Origin: Seminavis robusta
Taxonomy: Eukaryota; Bacillariophyta; Bacillariophyceae; Naviculales; Naviculaceae
NCBI GenBank assembly: GCA_903772945.1
Contig: CAICTM010000124.1
Location: forward strand, 47,356 to 111,355
Direction: 5' to 3'
DNA length: 64,000 bases
In this document: one piece after another, positions 34,166 through 46,062 of the stretch
Layout of the letters: every line of letters begins with the position of its first letter
Numbering within the stretch: position 1 is the stretch's first letter
The notes under the pieces: model-generated
Seen by the model: the letters and a program-made list of their open reading frames with translations, nothing else
Databases searched by the model: none
What the model was told of the DNA's origin: nothing
Position numbers and translations under genes: made by a program

Positions 34166-34741
34166 GGATTTCGATTTCGATGTCAGCATGGAGGATTGCA
34201 ATTGCAGAAGCAATGGTTGGATGTGGGCATAGGCAATCAGGGGTGATTCACAATGGTCATCGGGTTCCGTCGGATAGGGGAACGATGCAGTCGTTGCATC
34301 TGGATCGCTGCCATGCTTTGGTTCCTGGACGGCCTCATCATCACGGGGCAGATCTGCCTCTGATTTGGCCGTTTCTGTTCCATCCGGTCCATTGACTTTG
34401 GGCTTGTGTTTGACTCGCCGGTCTTTCTTCTTTTTTCTTTTCTTCTTGTGTGTACCAGAAGAAGGTACCTCCTTACCATTGCTTCTTAAACCAGGTACTG
34501 GGGAGGATAATCCCAGTTTTGAGGCCTTCTTGGCTGTGCCACCAGGCTGGGCATTCCGATGTTCCGTCTTTTGCCGTTTCGATGGGGGTATACTATTATC
34601 ATTCGTTGCTTCTTCTTCCTTTATATTTTCTTTCTTGCGCTTCTTGTGTTTCTTCTTCCTCTTCTTCTTCTTGTTATCTTGGGAGGAAAGCCCATCTTCC
34701 CCATGGTTGCTGGACACCTCCTTCTTTGGCATGTCCATCAT
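33530..34741 (-). CDS. NPPY-motif methyltransferase-like protein with Lys-rich N-terminus
   Basis: 403 residues from the ATG at 34741 (MMDMPKKE). The N-terminal 130 residues carry Lys/Arg clusters that look like nuclear or nucleolar targeting signals. A run of ten Asn near residue 200 comes from the GTT/AAC microsatellite at 34134-34166. The C-terminal domain begins KIYDPYYCNGAV, followed by LASLGF, an acidic strand end, FDVLCTNPPYSADH, KPWFLLMPDF and KKRYVYLPPKSF with SMWYIWGG. DPYYC-x-G plus NPPY is the layout of Rossmann-fold methyltransferases that modify an amino group of a base or Gln/Asn. The family has relatives across protists and plants but the substrate is unknown to me. A TTTCAG directly precedes the ATG, so a 5' UTR intron may end there. 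Confidence 0.7.
34134..34166. repeat. TTG/CAA trinucleotide microsatellite, in frame
   Basis: About eleven uninterrupted TTG units on the plus strand, read as Asn codons in the minus-strand NPPY gene. The length is a multiple of three, so variation would change only the Asn run. Confidence 0.9.
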
Positions 34742-35226
34742 CTGAAAGTGCGAGATGCGAGATGGGTTTTGAGAAAAGTGGAAGGTGGAAAGGTATGTGT
34801 CCAAAAAAGATATCAAACCCCAATCTTAAATCTTGTGGTCTCTTTGGTCTGTAGTGCGTACGTAATACTCCCCGCCACCAGCACCGTTCCTTCAACTGGC
34901 AGCATCGCAGGAACCGAGGAAGCTTCCCCTGCGGTCTTTCGAGTTCCCGATTACATTTACGATCGATTCCAGCGATCCTACAGAGTCCATTTCTCTTATT
35001 GTTGTTGACAAAAGGAGTAAGTAAACCAAGCCACGAAGAGTTCTAGGAAGCAGTGCCCCCATCAAGGAACTTGACGAGGAACGGAGTGAAAGAAAGTCAA
35101 GTTTAACCGAACCATCGCGAGAGGTTTCATCGATCTCAACAACAGGCCCTCCATCCATCCATCAAGTACCAGCACGGCACGCCCGCCTCACCGTAGGTAC
35201 TGTAGCAAGAAAAGTAATCAGAAGCC
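34742..35226. other. 485 bp intergenic region between divergent genes
   Basis: It separates the NPPY gene (-) from the HSF-type gene (+). A minus-strand frame runs open into it from the NPPY gene for 25 codons without an ATG, consistent with a 5' leader or an upstream exon. No other gene is supported. Confidence 0.45.
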
Positions 35227-37443
35227 ATGGACGATATGGAAGGATTCGGCGGCGGCGGTGGCATGAAGCGGCCTCATGACGACGACGGCGCGTTTGGTGG
35301 TGGTGGTATGGGTGGTGGCCTTGGCGAGGAGGATTATCTGAGCGAGAATGAACATCAGACATCCAAGAGTCGAGGAACCGTCACGGTCCAGATTTTCATC
35401 AAGAGTGAGTTGCGTCGCGTCGCGTTGATTGATGTATGTATGTGTTGTCTCATCATTGGATGTTGCTGCTATTTTTGATGATGGATGGACAGAGACGTTC
35501 AAGATGATCAATGACTGTGATTCCAAAATTGCTTGCTGGTAAGTGCCAAGTGCTGAAAGACCTTTGGTGTTCGGGAATGTCATCCTCGGTATCCTTCTCA
35601 CCCCGTTCTATCCTAACCTTTGCTTTTATTTGACTATAGGACCCCGGAAGGAGATAAGTTTGTGATCAAAGATCCGGAAATGTTTGCTCAGCAGGTCATT
35701 CCTCAGTACTTTGATCACAACAAGTTCTCGAGCTTTACCAGGCAAGTAAACATTCATTGAACCAGAGTAATATATTGCATGGCCAACTAGCTAGCTAACC
35801 CTCCTTCGCGCAACAATCAATATCCATATTACAACAGGCAGCTCAACTTTTACAAGTTTACTCGAGAGCAATCCAAGGCCATTAAGAAAAGCGACAGCAG
35901 TGCCGAAATTGCAAGGCATCAGACGTTCTATCACAAGTTCTTTCAACGAGGACGCCCAGATCTCCTCAAACACTTGCAACGAAGTCGCAAAACAAGCTCC
36001 TCGCACGATAATAATGATGATGTGCATCCTCACAGCCAAGGAGCCAAAAAACCTAAATTGGTGTCTAGTGGTGGTGGTGGTGACGACAAGGGATTTCTCG
36101 GGGAACTTGCCAGGAGAATGGACAGTGCCGAAGTGACCATCAAGAACCTACAACAAGAGAATGCTACCTTGAGCTTTGCCGTACAGAAGCTCCAAAAAGA
36201 AGGGGAAATGAAACAGAGGGCATTGGTGGCATTACAGGAACAGATTCGCATGTCGGAAATCAACATGACACAGTCCCTACAGCAACAGCAGTCACAATTG
36301 CTGCAGTTTACGCAGCCATTGCCATTTGACAGAGAGTCATCCTTGTCGGGTGTCAATGCTTCCACGCTCATGAGATTCCTCAGCATCGATCCAAAGTTGC
36401 AAAATTTAATGAGTGTGGAAAACAAGCTACAGAGGCTCACGACACCACCCTTTCGGAATCTTACCGCATCGGCTCAGTTTGGTGCTGCTGCAGCAGCCGA
36501 GAACCTGGTCCAGCAAGCGACGGAAAATGCGGCTGCAGCGGCGGCTGCAAGGAGCAATACTCCCACCATTCCCCGTCATCCTCGCATGAAGGGAGCATCC
36601 GAGGGTCTAACCGGTGCTCCGGGAGCTTCCATTTCCAGGCATCAACAACTCATGAAGGGAGGTGCCGCATCGGCAGCCGAGGCTCTGGCGGGAGCTGGGT
36701 CTGCTGGTGGTGGTGGTGGCGGAGCCACGTTGCCTCGACATTCCAAATTCAAGTCGTCGTCTGCAGGAGAAGCGTCTGGTGCGGATGGTGGTGGTGCGTC
36801 GTTGCCACGACATAACAATTTCAAGTCGTCTTCCGAATCATCTCCACCCGCAGCTGCGGCTCCGGGTCCTGGTGGCGCCGCACTTCCTCGTCATCCCAAG
36901 ATGAGAAGACAAGGCGGGCCTCCTGGAGCCTCGGGGATAACTACGTCCACCGCAGGAACCATGGCGATGCTAGCCCAAAATGGCTTTTTGGATAACAATG
37001 GCAAGACGTCCGGTCTCGAAGAGTCCATACGACAAAGTCTGGAAGACAACAAGCAGGCTGCTGCTAATGCCGACGCCAACAACAAAAACGAAGCCCTTTT
37101 CAATCTGCAACAGCAGATGCTGGCTGCGAGATCGGGGGGTGTAAGCCCCTCTCCCGCTGGCGCATCTGCACTGGGCTTCAGTAGCGCCGCTCTTGCGGCT
37201 TCCATACAGAACAATATGAATGCAACTGCCCAACTTCGAGGTTTGTCGGGTGGCTTGGGGCAAGGAGGTGATCTTGGCAGTCTCAGCAAGGAATCTTCGA
37301 TAGCCGCGTTGCGTCTTGGGGCATCTGGCTTTAACCTGGAACGAGAGCTCTCCAACATTGGCGGAGATCCAGTCTCGAGAGAGGAATCGTTCACGTTGGC
37401 GTCTCTGCTAGACTTGTCGCGAGGAAACACTCAGCAGATCTAA
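35227..37443 (+). CDS. heat-shock-factor-type transcription factor
   Basis: Exons 35227-35404, 35493-35538, 35640-35745 and 35842-37443, 643 residues; the DNA-binding domain is spread over all four. HSF marks: [54 protein letters not shown] and [17 protein letters not shown], about residues 50-160. After it come a nuclear-type basic patch, a coiled coil at about 195-250 (oligomerisation, HR-A/B-like) and a long Ala/Gly/Ser-rich tail. Between about 350 and 467 a short unit, [IL]-[PS]-R-H-x-x-[FLM]-x-K, recurs five times. HSF families are expanded in diatoms, so a heat response cannot be assumed. The intron after FTRQ can be read as GT-AG (35746-35841, used here) or as GC-AG shifted a few bases with the same protein. 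Confidence 0.9.
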
Positions 37444-37620
37444 GCTACAATACCCCGCGTGCTGTAGAGCTCGTATTTTCATTAATCAATCCATGCTATA
37501 TGTATTAGATAATAATTAGCTATCTTTCGACGTTGTCCAGTACCGGTACGTACATGTATGAATGATGTAACACTGAGGTTCGGTGGGTCTATCCTACAGT
37601 ATGATACACCGTACTGGTAG

Positions 37621-39058
37621 TTAGCTAGCTACGATGGCAAAGTCCAAAATGAGTTCAACCACCTCCTGAGGGACACCACAGAGCACTTGTAAAGGCTCTA
37701 GTGCATCCCCAAGAACTTCTTTCATTTTTCTTTCTAACAAAGATTGCGCCGCAGTTAGCATTTCCTTCACGGAATCATCAGCAACGCCAGGGTACGATAG
37801 GCTATTGCCAGCTGCCATTTCCCGGAGATACTCTAGTAGAGGGGTCCAGCCAGAGTTCTTCTTACTCTTTCTATGCCGCTTCTTATTAGGTTGATTTCGC
37901 TTGCACTTTACAAATAGAGCATTCGGATAGATATCCATGACTCGCTGCAATGCATCCTTCCATTGCATGGACGGGCTCTCTGTTGCAATGTTTCTGCAAA
38001 TGGCATGCAATAGTAGCTCTCCTGTTGGTCTTCCTTTTGGGCCCAAATCATTCTTGGCAAACGGGAAATAGCGAGCCAACACACAGATAATGTCGGTATT
38101 GAGACTCTCCTCACACGGTTTTAGCAAACGGCGATAGGTTTTGTTGCTCCTATTGGCAAGCTGACAACGGAGAAGACGATACGGCTTTACACAGGAGCGT
38201 GGTGTCTTTTGGATCAGCCATTCTACCGTCTTGGCACTGTAACCGCTCTTGCAGGCAACATAAATTGGTAAGCCCCCTTCCCCATTTTCAATTTTCAAGC
38301 TCTTTTTATATAGGTTGGTCATGAGCTGGATTGTTTCGCAAGAGGCATGTCTCTTCAAAGCCACATGGATTGGTAGATTGCCCTCCTTTGGCTCTTTCTC
38401 AGTCAAAGTTGTTGGGTCAGCATTTACCAGGAACTCAATGACGGGATCATTGCGCCACACGATTCGAGTGAACATGTGGATTGGGAAACCACCCTCTTTG
38501 CTCCGTACTCGTATGACATCTGGATATTCCTCGTATAGGAACTTGATAGTCTCTAGCTAGTTTGCCTCTGATCACCGCGGCGTGAAACGGCAAATAGTCA
38601 TCCTCTGAAGGAATACGGATGCTTTGGGGATTCAGCCTCAGTAGTTTCTGAATGCGCTGGAGGCTACAATTCTCTGCACAGGCAACGTGGATGGGAAGAT
38701 ATTCATCCTTGTTTCTGTAGTGGATACTCTCTGGCCATCAATTCAAGAAGAAATCTACTATTTCGTCTCTGTGAAAGCGTAGTGCCAGGTGAAGAGGTAA
38801 ACCACCTCGTCCATTCTCCATGCAAACACTCTCTGGCCATTGATCCGCCAGATAAGCAACGACGTCAAGGGGGACCACTCGTTCGAATTGATCAGAGGGA
38901 TCTTCTCCCTCGAGGAGTGTCATGAGCGGAGAACCATACATTTCAAACAAATATTCATCAAAGCTTTTCCAAACCTCAGGATCACTTTTACCAATGGCCT
39001 GAACCTCATCCAGTGATGGTGGCTCCCACCGCTCCAGTATCTCCCACGCTGAAAGCAT
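37621..39058 (-). pseudogene. ankyrin-repeat gene broken by one in-frame stop and one frameshift
   Basis: Three blocks on the minus strand together encode one ankyrin protein of about 478 residues starting at 39058. The first block ends at a TGA (38740-38738) after EIVDFFLN, but the frame continues beyond it with WPESIHYRNKDEYLPIHVA; aligned with neighbouring repeats the TGA sits exactly where one residue is expected. Near 38551-38560 the frame slips: AAVIRGKLA continues as ETIKFLYEEYP one base later, inside CTAGCTAG. The rest, 38550-37621, is open to its own stop and includes GNLPIHVALKR, GGLPIYVACKSGY and a C-terminal domain ending VVELILDF. Two breaks 180 bp apart suggest a recent pseudogene; assembly error or an odd intron are alternatives. 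Confidence 0.6.
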
Positions 39059-39482
39059 GGTTCCTAGTTATCAGTGCCAGTGTTCTTTGGTAAAAGTAGC
39101 TACTAGTAGCTATAGCAATGATTTATTTTGGGAACCAACAATCCAACAGAGCGAAAGCCAAACGACGAAAAATGATCGAATTGTGAGCTTGGGTTTGGTT
39201 GACCCCAGCCAGTGCAAAATGTGACGGTTAACCAAGCAGAGGGCAGCGCCGGTGCCGCCAACATCTCCAACGTTCCGCGTGACGAGGAAACCAAAAATGC
39301 CAACACAAAATCGTCCAGTCTTGTGCAGCCCTCTTCAAACCAAAAGAGAGACTACTGTCACTTCGAGAAAGCCCGAGGAGGGTAGGAGAAAGTTGTGTTA
39401 TCTCGGGGTCTCTGTAGTCTAGTCTAGCTACGAGTAGCTACTCTACTACTGTTTTCTGGAAGAGGGAGCAAGAAAAGACAGC
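39059..39482. other. 424 bp intergenic region between divergent genes
   Basis: It lies between the broken ankyrin gene (-) and the RYLA-repeat gene (+). It contains CTAGTCTAGCTACGAGTAGCTA-like words near 39418-39440 and no gene. Confidence 0.5.
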
Positions 39483-42400
39483 ATGAGCAACGCTACTACT
39501 ACAGGGATTGGGCTCCAACCAGGAGTTGCCATCAGCAATGAAGAGCACCAACAAGTTGTCACAGAAGGACAGTTAAAATGGGCCCAATTCCATTACAAGC
39601 GTCGAGCCAAACAAGTGCGCCAACAAGTGGAAGAGCTGTTGCAGACCCCAGCTTCTGTGGAGGATGTAGAAGGAGCCTTGTCAGACGATGGGAATACCAC
39701 GGAAGAAAGTGTCTGGAGCGAAGAAGAAGAAGCACAAAAACAACAAACCGCAAACAGAAAACCATCGAAACGACAAAAAAAGGTGTCGAAACAATCGATT
39801 TCACGCGGACGGCGAGCTTTGCTCCGAGTCTCGAAACGAGCCTTTGCCAAACGACAAGAAGAAATCCAAACGTATGGGTACCAGAATTGTTGCGAGGATG
39901 ATATAGACGATGATGAGGACTTATTGGACGAGGATCGTGACGATCTAGCCGCAAAGTTTGCAGATGAAACAGCCTGGAAGAAAGCCAAAAGGAACAGACG
40001 ACAATCACGCCGGCGTCGGAGGGCAAAAAATTCCACACAGCAACGCTTGTTGCAATTTGAGGAGGCTTTCCGAGCCATGATGATGAGTTTGGCTGCTTTG
40101 CAACCACAACAAACAGAAATCGCAACACCGACAAAAGTTTGGAGTCGACCAGAGGATGCCCCTGCATTTGTCAGCATTGACGGACGTCAATATCAAGATC
40201 TAAAATGGGGCGTGTCTGCAGAGACTGGCAAACTCTTGACGACAACGACACATTTCTCCTCGGTACCCGTGGATACTCAGGCTTCCTGGCTGGTGCACAT
40301 TCCTGCGAGACAACAAGAACGTGGTACTGGACATCATCAATTGTCAATCAATTCAAATGGAGAAGTATTGGTGCCTGAAAACGTGAATGGTACATTTTCA
40401 GAACGAATGATACCCGTGTCCATGGGATCCGACAAATTCCAAGAAATTAAGGATACGCTTCAAAACCAAGCGTCACTGTCTCAGCAACAAATGGAAGAGC
40501 AAATGGAAATCTACAACAAACATCGCAACAATCCATTCAAATGGCAAGTCACAAATCCGTCGGGATATGAAGGCCATGCCGAAGACGACGACGATGAATA
40601 TGACGACTCTTTGGATCCAGAAAACCTCAAAACAATTGCTGCCCAGTACCTTACTGAGTTCATGGCCAGTGCCGATGAAGAACATTTGATTGCTGCTCTG
40701 GGTGAAAAATACAAAGACGATGTTGAAACTTTGGTTGCTTCGTCTGATGGGGGTGGGAACGGATCAACTTCCGACGATGATTCCAAAGATATTGTTCGAC
40801 GATACATTCAAGGACTCCAGGCATCATCCAACGATGAAGAGCCTTCCAACGATGACAACCGTGCCAACGCTACCAACAAACAGAGGGATCAAATGATGTC
40901 TTCTTTTGCTGGGATTGCTGCACGATATCTAGCGGAGGTCTCGCGTCCCCGCAAGATCGAACCAACAGTGAACATTTATCGTCATGAACAAGGTATACTA
41001 GTCCAAGAGCTGGCGTCTCTGATGGAACACCTGATTGGAATGAAAGCAGCAGATGACGACACAGCGGATGCCCTGGCATCGTCCTCTGAGCCAAACGAGC
41101 GCATTTTCCAGTCAATCCTTGCAAAGTATCTTGCTGCTACAGACTTTGCTGCAGCACCTGACTGTCCCGTGAAAGAAGCGGATGTACTGCAAGAGTTGAA
41201 TGGCAAAGAAGGGCACGAATTCTCGCGGTTAATGACTCGATATCTGGCAAAGGTCCACTCTGCCATGCTCAAGAAGCGAACTAACACAGGAAAGTCAAGG
41301 AGAAGCAGCATTGCCAATCGATACATGGAGATGTTGGGAAAGAAATCACCTCTAGGAAACGACTCCGCAGGCACGGACACACAGGAAAACATTCCTACTA
41401 CTAGCAACGACCAACATGTGTTTGAAAGGATTTGCTGCAAGTACTTTGAGGAGCTCAATGACGTTGCAGACAACCAGGGAGAGAATAACTTTGAGGAAGC
41501 TGACGTTTTGGAGGAATTGAGACAAGAAAAACACAAGGCTATCCCTGCCATTGTAGCCAGCTATCTGCGGGCGCTGAGTCAATCAATAGCATCTGGCGAG
41601 GGGGGAATCCCACACCATACAAATGACATCATGCCTAAACCCATTGCCGACAGAATTCAAGCTATCGAAGAAGTTTTCTCTCAGACACTGCCAATATTTG
41701 ATCAGCTGGGTCCAAGTCATGAAAACCAAAGATCGAAACAGCGGCTGTTGGAGGCTTTTGCGTCGAGATTTATCGCGAACATTGCGCAATGCAACGAGGA
41801 TACCCTCTTTGTAGAGCTGGGCGAGATGGAGCGTCAAGGCTTTTCAAGGCTGGCAACATGTTATCTTGACGAGATTCTGGAGGCTTCGATCGGTTGGAGA
41901 GCGGACCAACGTGAAAAGGCTATCGTCACTAGGTACTTTGCAGACTTGGAGCTGTCGCAACGTTTCCAAACAAAAGCTACGCCCATTCAAAGTAGACTCG
42001 TAGAAGACTTCCTGTGTCGATACATGGAGGAGGTGTATTCATTGTCAAAGGACCAAGCCCAGGCGGCTCTACGAAAGTCGGAAACGACGAACTTTTCCAC
42101 TGCTGTAGCAAAATACCTTGCAAATGCTGGTGACAGCGTACGAGAACAAGCAGCTCGTTCCAATACCATTGTTGAACAGGGTCTGGTTGCCGACATACTG
42201 GACGACCTTGAACATACGGACGAAGGTGGTGGCAACCCAGTCGTCGCGATGCCTCCACAAAATCTTGTCACGGGCATGCCGAGATCCAGAAGGAGCGTAG
42301 GAAGGGCGGAAGGTGTAGCTGCTCGATACATATCGGCAGTTGTCGACGACTGTGACGATGATGACATATTTGCCGAGCTGCGGAAGCAAGACAGCCCCAA

Positions 42401-45400
42401 ACTCGATACTGTGGGTGAGGATGTGTTTTCGGAGCTGCGAGGAGACAGTCCAAGATCTGGAATGGAAACCCCAGGTATCAATCAACAACTGAGCGGGACA
42501 CGAACGCCTCAGAGAGATTCGGACAATGCTTCTGCTTCCAATCGAGACGGTGCCCACTGTGCATCCCTAACCAACGCCTCTTCGCTCCAATCGACTGCAC
42601 TGCATTACATTTCCAAACTGAGGATAGACTGCAGCAAGCAAGACATAAGTGCGGCAATGGGCAATCTTGAAAATCGTGAAGAAGATCGTGCAATCTTTGC
42701 CAATGGGGTTACGTCCTTGCTCCTCGGCGTGTCAGAGAGTACTGTCCGAGGCGGGCGTTCCCGCGCTTCAGCAAGCCGTTACTTGGCTGCAATGAGAGGC
42801 CTCGTGGATGAGCACGAGGAACCAGACAAAGCACTCGGTAGTCTTGATGTAGACGAAGCAGCCGAGATGCTATCCGAATCGGTAAATATGGGAGATCAAA
42901 AGACAATTACGTGGGCTATACAAAAGCTTGGCAAAACAGAAAGCAAGAATTTTGCTAACCTGATCTCGGCGTATCTTTCCGGAGATCTCAGCAGGATCGA
43001 CTTCGATCTGATTCAGAAAGACGTTGTCGAAAGTAGCACTAAGCCAGAAGCCAAAAAGCTGGAGTCTACCGAAGTGAAGTCGGACGTCGGATCTGACTTT
43101 TTCGCGTACATGAGGCGACACAAGATTTTTCCGCAGGAAGTCCCCAAACGAGAGCAAGACCCACCTGCTCCTGCCAACAGTAGGGTTCTCGAGGGAGAGA
43201 GAAATCGGCAGAATCCAGGCTCTGACGAAGTTGTAGCTGCGGAAGGCAATGTTTTGCAGAACACTGTGGATAGATTTTCCAACAGACGTGACTCGTATCA
43301 GCAAGAGCTGGCTGAGGAAAAGAAGGCCGCGGACCATCTCTCCAGGTCTTCGAGCTCGGAGAAGTCAGGCACGATGCTCAGCGATAGAGAGGATGAAAAT
43401 ACTCCCTTTGTTGTGGAAGATGGGTCTAGTCAGTTTGAAACGCCCAACCGCTTCCAATCGCCGGACAGATCGCAAGCACCAGGCTCTGAGTTCTCTCCTG
43501 AGCGACTTCGAGATTTTCACCAAAGTGTCATTCAAAAGTCTGCTCTTATCGGGGATGGTGAAGCAGTGCATCCGATTATTGATACTGACGGGACAACGAG
43601 CGAAGCCAGTGATTCTGGTGCTGCTCTGTCTCCAAAAGCCATGGCCGGTTTGATGCTCTCGCCGACTATCCTCAACAAGAGGCTTACTCAGGCCATTCTA
43701 GCCATTAAAAGCAAAAGATGGGAACAGGTTTCATATCTTTTGAATGCCAACCCCTGGCTGGCTGAAATGCCCGAAATAGGAACAAACCAGTACCTCCTGC
43801 ATAAGATTGCTTCTTTCGGAGGCGGGAACTCAGCAGATCCTCCAGCCCCAGAGCAGCTTTGCGGTGACATGGTGAAAATGTACTCTGCGGTCCAGAAGTT
43901 TGACAACGCAGGGAATCTTCCACTTCACATGGCGAGTTCATCCGGGAACGTTCGAATGATTGCTGTTCTTGGAGAGCGGTTTCCGAGCGGTGCTTCAGTG
44001 AGAAACGAGGACGGAATGTTGCCCATTCATCTTGCTATAGCATCTCGTTCCAAAGCACGAAATTCCATGGTTTCACTAGTGGACGTCATAAAGCCCCTCT
44101 TGGCATTCTTTCCTGGCGCCCTGGCGATTGCCGACAACGCTGGAAATCTTCCTCTCCATGTTGCAGCGCAGTGCTTGAATGGCGATGAGGGGGTCGACGT
44201 CATCAATCTGCTTCTAGACGAAGCCGAGAAACAAATCCGCAGTCCTGGAGGGGTTCGGTTCCGCAACAAAGTCACAATCGACGAAGAGGACAACGAATCT
44301 GTGTCAACCGGAGCCACCACTTCAAAGCACATGCTTGAAGAAGGCGACAATGAGGAGGATCTCCCGCCCAGCATGGTTGTCAACGACGACGGTGATATTC
44401 CACTATGGTTGGCGATATCGAGGTCTGCACCGGAGGTGGTCAAGGCGTTAGTGATAGGGCCTGGGGGCAGGCAATCAGCTTTCAGAAAAGACCTGAAAGG
44501 AAACACATCGCTGCACCGTTTGCTCAACCAAAATTCAGTCAGCATGGTAACATTGAAGGCGATTTTGGATGCTGTGCCCGAAGTTGCACTTGAGACAAAT
44601 AACGACAGGTTGCTTCCCATCGAGGTGAGAACGACTCTCCCTGACGCCCGTGTTGAGAGTGTTTGTCTTGACTTTTAATTAACCATTCATTCCTATTCCC
44701 CAACTGCAGATGGCAGCCATGAACAGCCTGCCTTCGCCAGTTGTTCTCGAGTTGCTGCTAGCCGACCTCCCGATTTTGCTTCATGACAAGGCTTGTCTGA
44801 CTCCAAAAGGAGGGGGGAGAAGTTGGTGGTTCTTGACGTGCGACAACGACGATCGCTATCTGGACGTAGTCGAAAAGCTCGTATCCATGTGCACCTACCA
44901 ACAAGTGAACGAACTCGCATTTGTGACAGACAATGCATCCAACGAAACATTGATCTCGCGCACATCACCTGAATGCGGCGAGTTTCTTACGGTGTCTCTT
45001 CTCTTTGTCGGTCGTTTCGAGTTTTTGGCTTTCAAGCCGGATCAAGTATGGAAAGACTGTAAAGTGTATGATGCGCTCGACTATGGCAGTGCAGAATCCC
45101 CCAACGAGGAAGGTCGACGAGTAATGCTGAAGTGCTTTACCAGTGAAGAGACTTACAAAAAAGAGGTGAGAATACTAGTATTGAGGTACGAAAGTTCTAA
45201 TCACATGCAGCGGGCTAGTATTCCTTACAGTGTCGTTCCTCTTGCAAAGATTTCAATTCTGCGTAACTTGGGTCTGGACTTCAACTATGTCGAGCAGATT
45301 TCGTGTTTCATGGTTGGGGCACGCGATAGCTACGATAGCGGCGGCTGTGACCAGTTCTGTATTGCCGTGGAACAACCAAGCTTGACGCTTGACCGTGTGG

Positions 45401-46062
45401 TTGCTGGTATGCTCAGGAATGATGCCTGCAGGGAGAACTCTGAATTACGGCGAAAGTACATTGCGAAGATTCTTTCAGTCCTGAGGGTTGTGGCCAAGGG
45501 CCTTTATAATCTGCATTCGGCGGGCATCGTCCATGGCAACCTGGTGCCAGAAGCTTGCGGAAAGTTTGGGGACAGATGGAAGCTGGTTGGAGCATTCGGA
45601 TTTCAGAGAGTGGGAAAGGCTTTTGACGCGAAAAGGTTTGGAGAGTCGGTCCCACCTGAAGCTTTGGAACCACACAATATTGCAGTGGGTGGACAGGTAG
45701 CATTCCGCACGGGTCTTGCGGTTGACCGGTCCATTGACATTTGGGGCTTTGGAAAGCTCTCTTACGACGTCTTGGTGGGACAAGCTCTCATCGACTTTGA
45801 CCAAGGTAAAGAGCTGCACAATGACCACACAAGTCTTTTGAGGATACAACATTGGAGTACTCTGGACCTGGTAGAAGTCAGGCAAGACCTTCGACGGGTT
45901 GGAGTTCCGGACCCAGTTGTGTTGCTCATCACAAGGTGCCTCTCCCAGGACCCTGGTAATCGGCCGAGCACTATGAACGAAATCCTTCGTAGCGATGTTT
46001 GGGACAACCTGCATCGTCCTGCTCCAGCACCTGTGGATCCATCACACTTGCACGAGTGTTGA
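39483..46062 (+). CDS. giant RYLA-repeat / ankyrin / pseudokinase protein
   Basis: Exons 39483-44624 and 44710-46062 (intron 85 bp, phase 0, joining LPIE to MAAMNS), about 2164 residues. Residues 1-350 are charged with Glu and Arg/Lys clusters. From about 380 to 1180 a degenerate unit recurs about 17 times: a helix with [AST]-x-[RK]-Y-[LIFM]-x-x-[LIVM] (for example IAARYLAEV, ILAKYLAAT, LMTRYLAKV), then an acidic step and a second helix ([DE]-[VI]-[LF]-x-x-L). Residues of about 1430-1740 are ankyrin repeats (NLPLHMASSSGN, MLPIHLAIAS, NLPLHVAAQC). The end is kinase-like: a possible VAIK Lys in VMLKCF, HGN in place of HRD, KFGDRWKLVG with no DFG, PPEAL, DIWGFG and NRPS. That pattern predicts a pseudokinase. 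The ankyrin-linker-kinase end is homologous to that of the myosin gene downstream. Confidence 0.85.

Noticed and set aside
38738-38740. TGA as a selenocysteine codon
   Set aside because: The position aligns with an ordinary residue of an ankyrin repeat, no Cys is seen there in sister repeats, and a frameshift follows shortly after.
39559-40177. Overlapping minus-strand frames of about 200 codons opposite the first giant gene
   Set aside because: They mirror the Arg/Lys/Glu-rich codons of the plus-strand gene and have no conserved features.
44710-46062. Independent kinase-like gene starting with ATG at 44710
   Set aside because: The ATG follows a CAG acceptor directly and joins in phase 0 to the preceding frame in mid-ankyrin repeat; the myosin gene has the same continuous arrangement.
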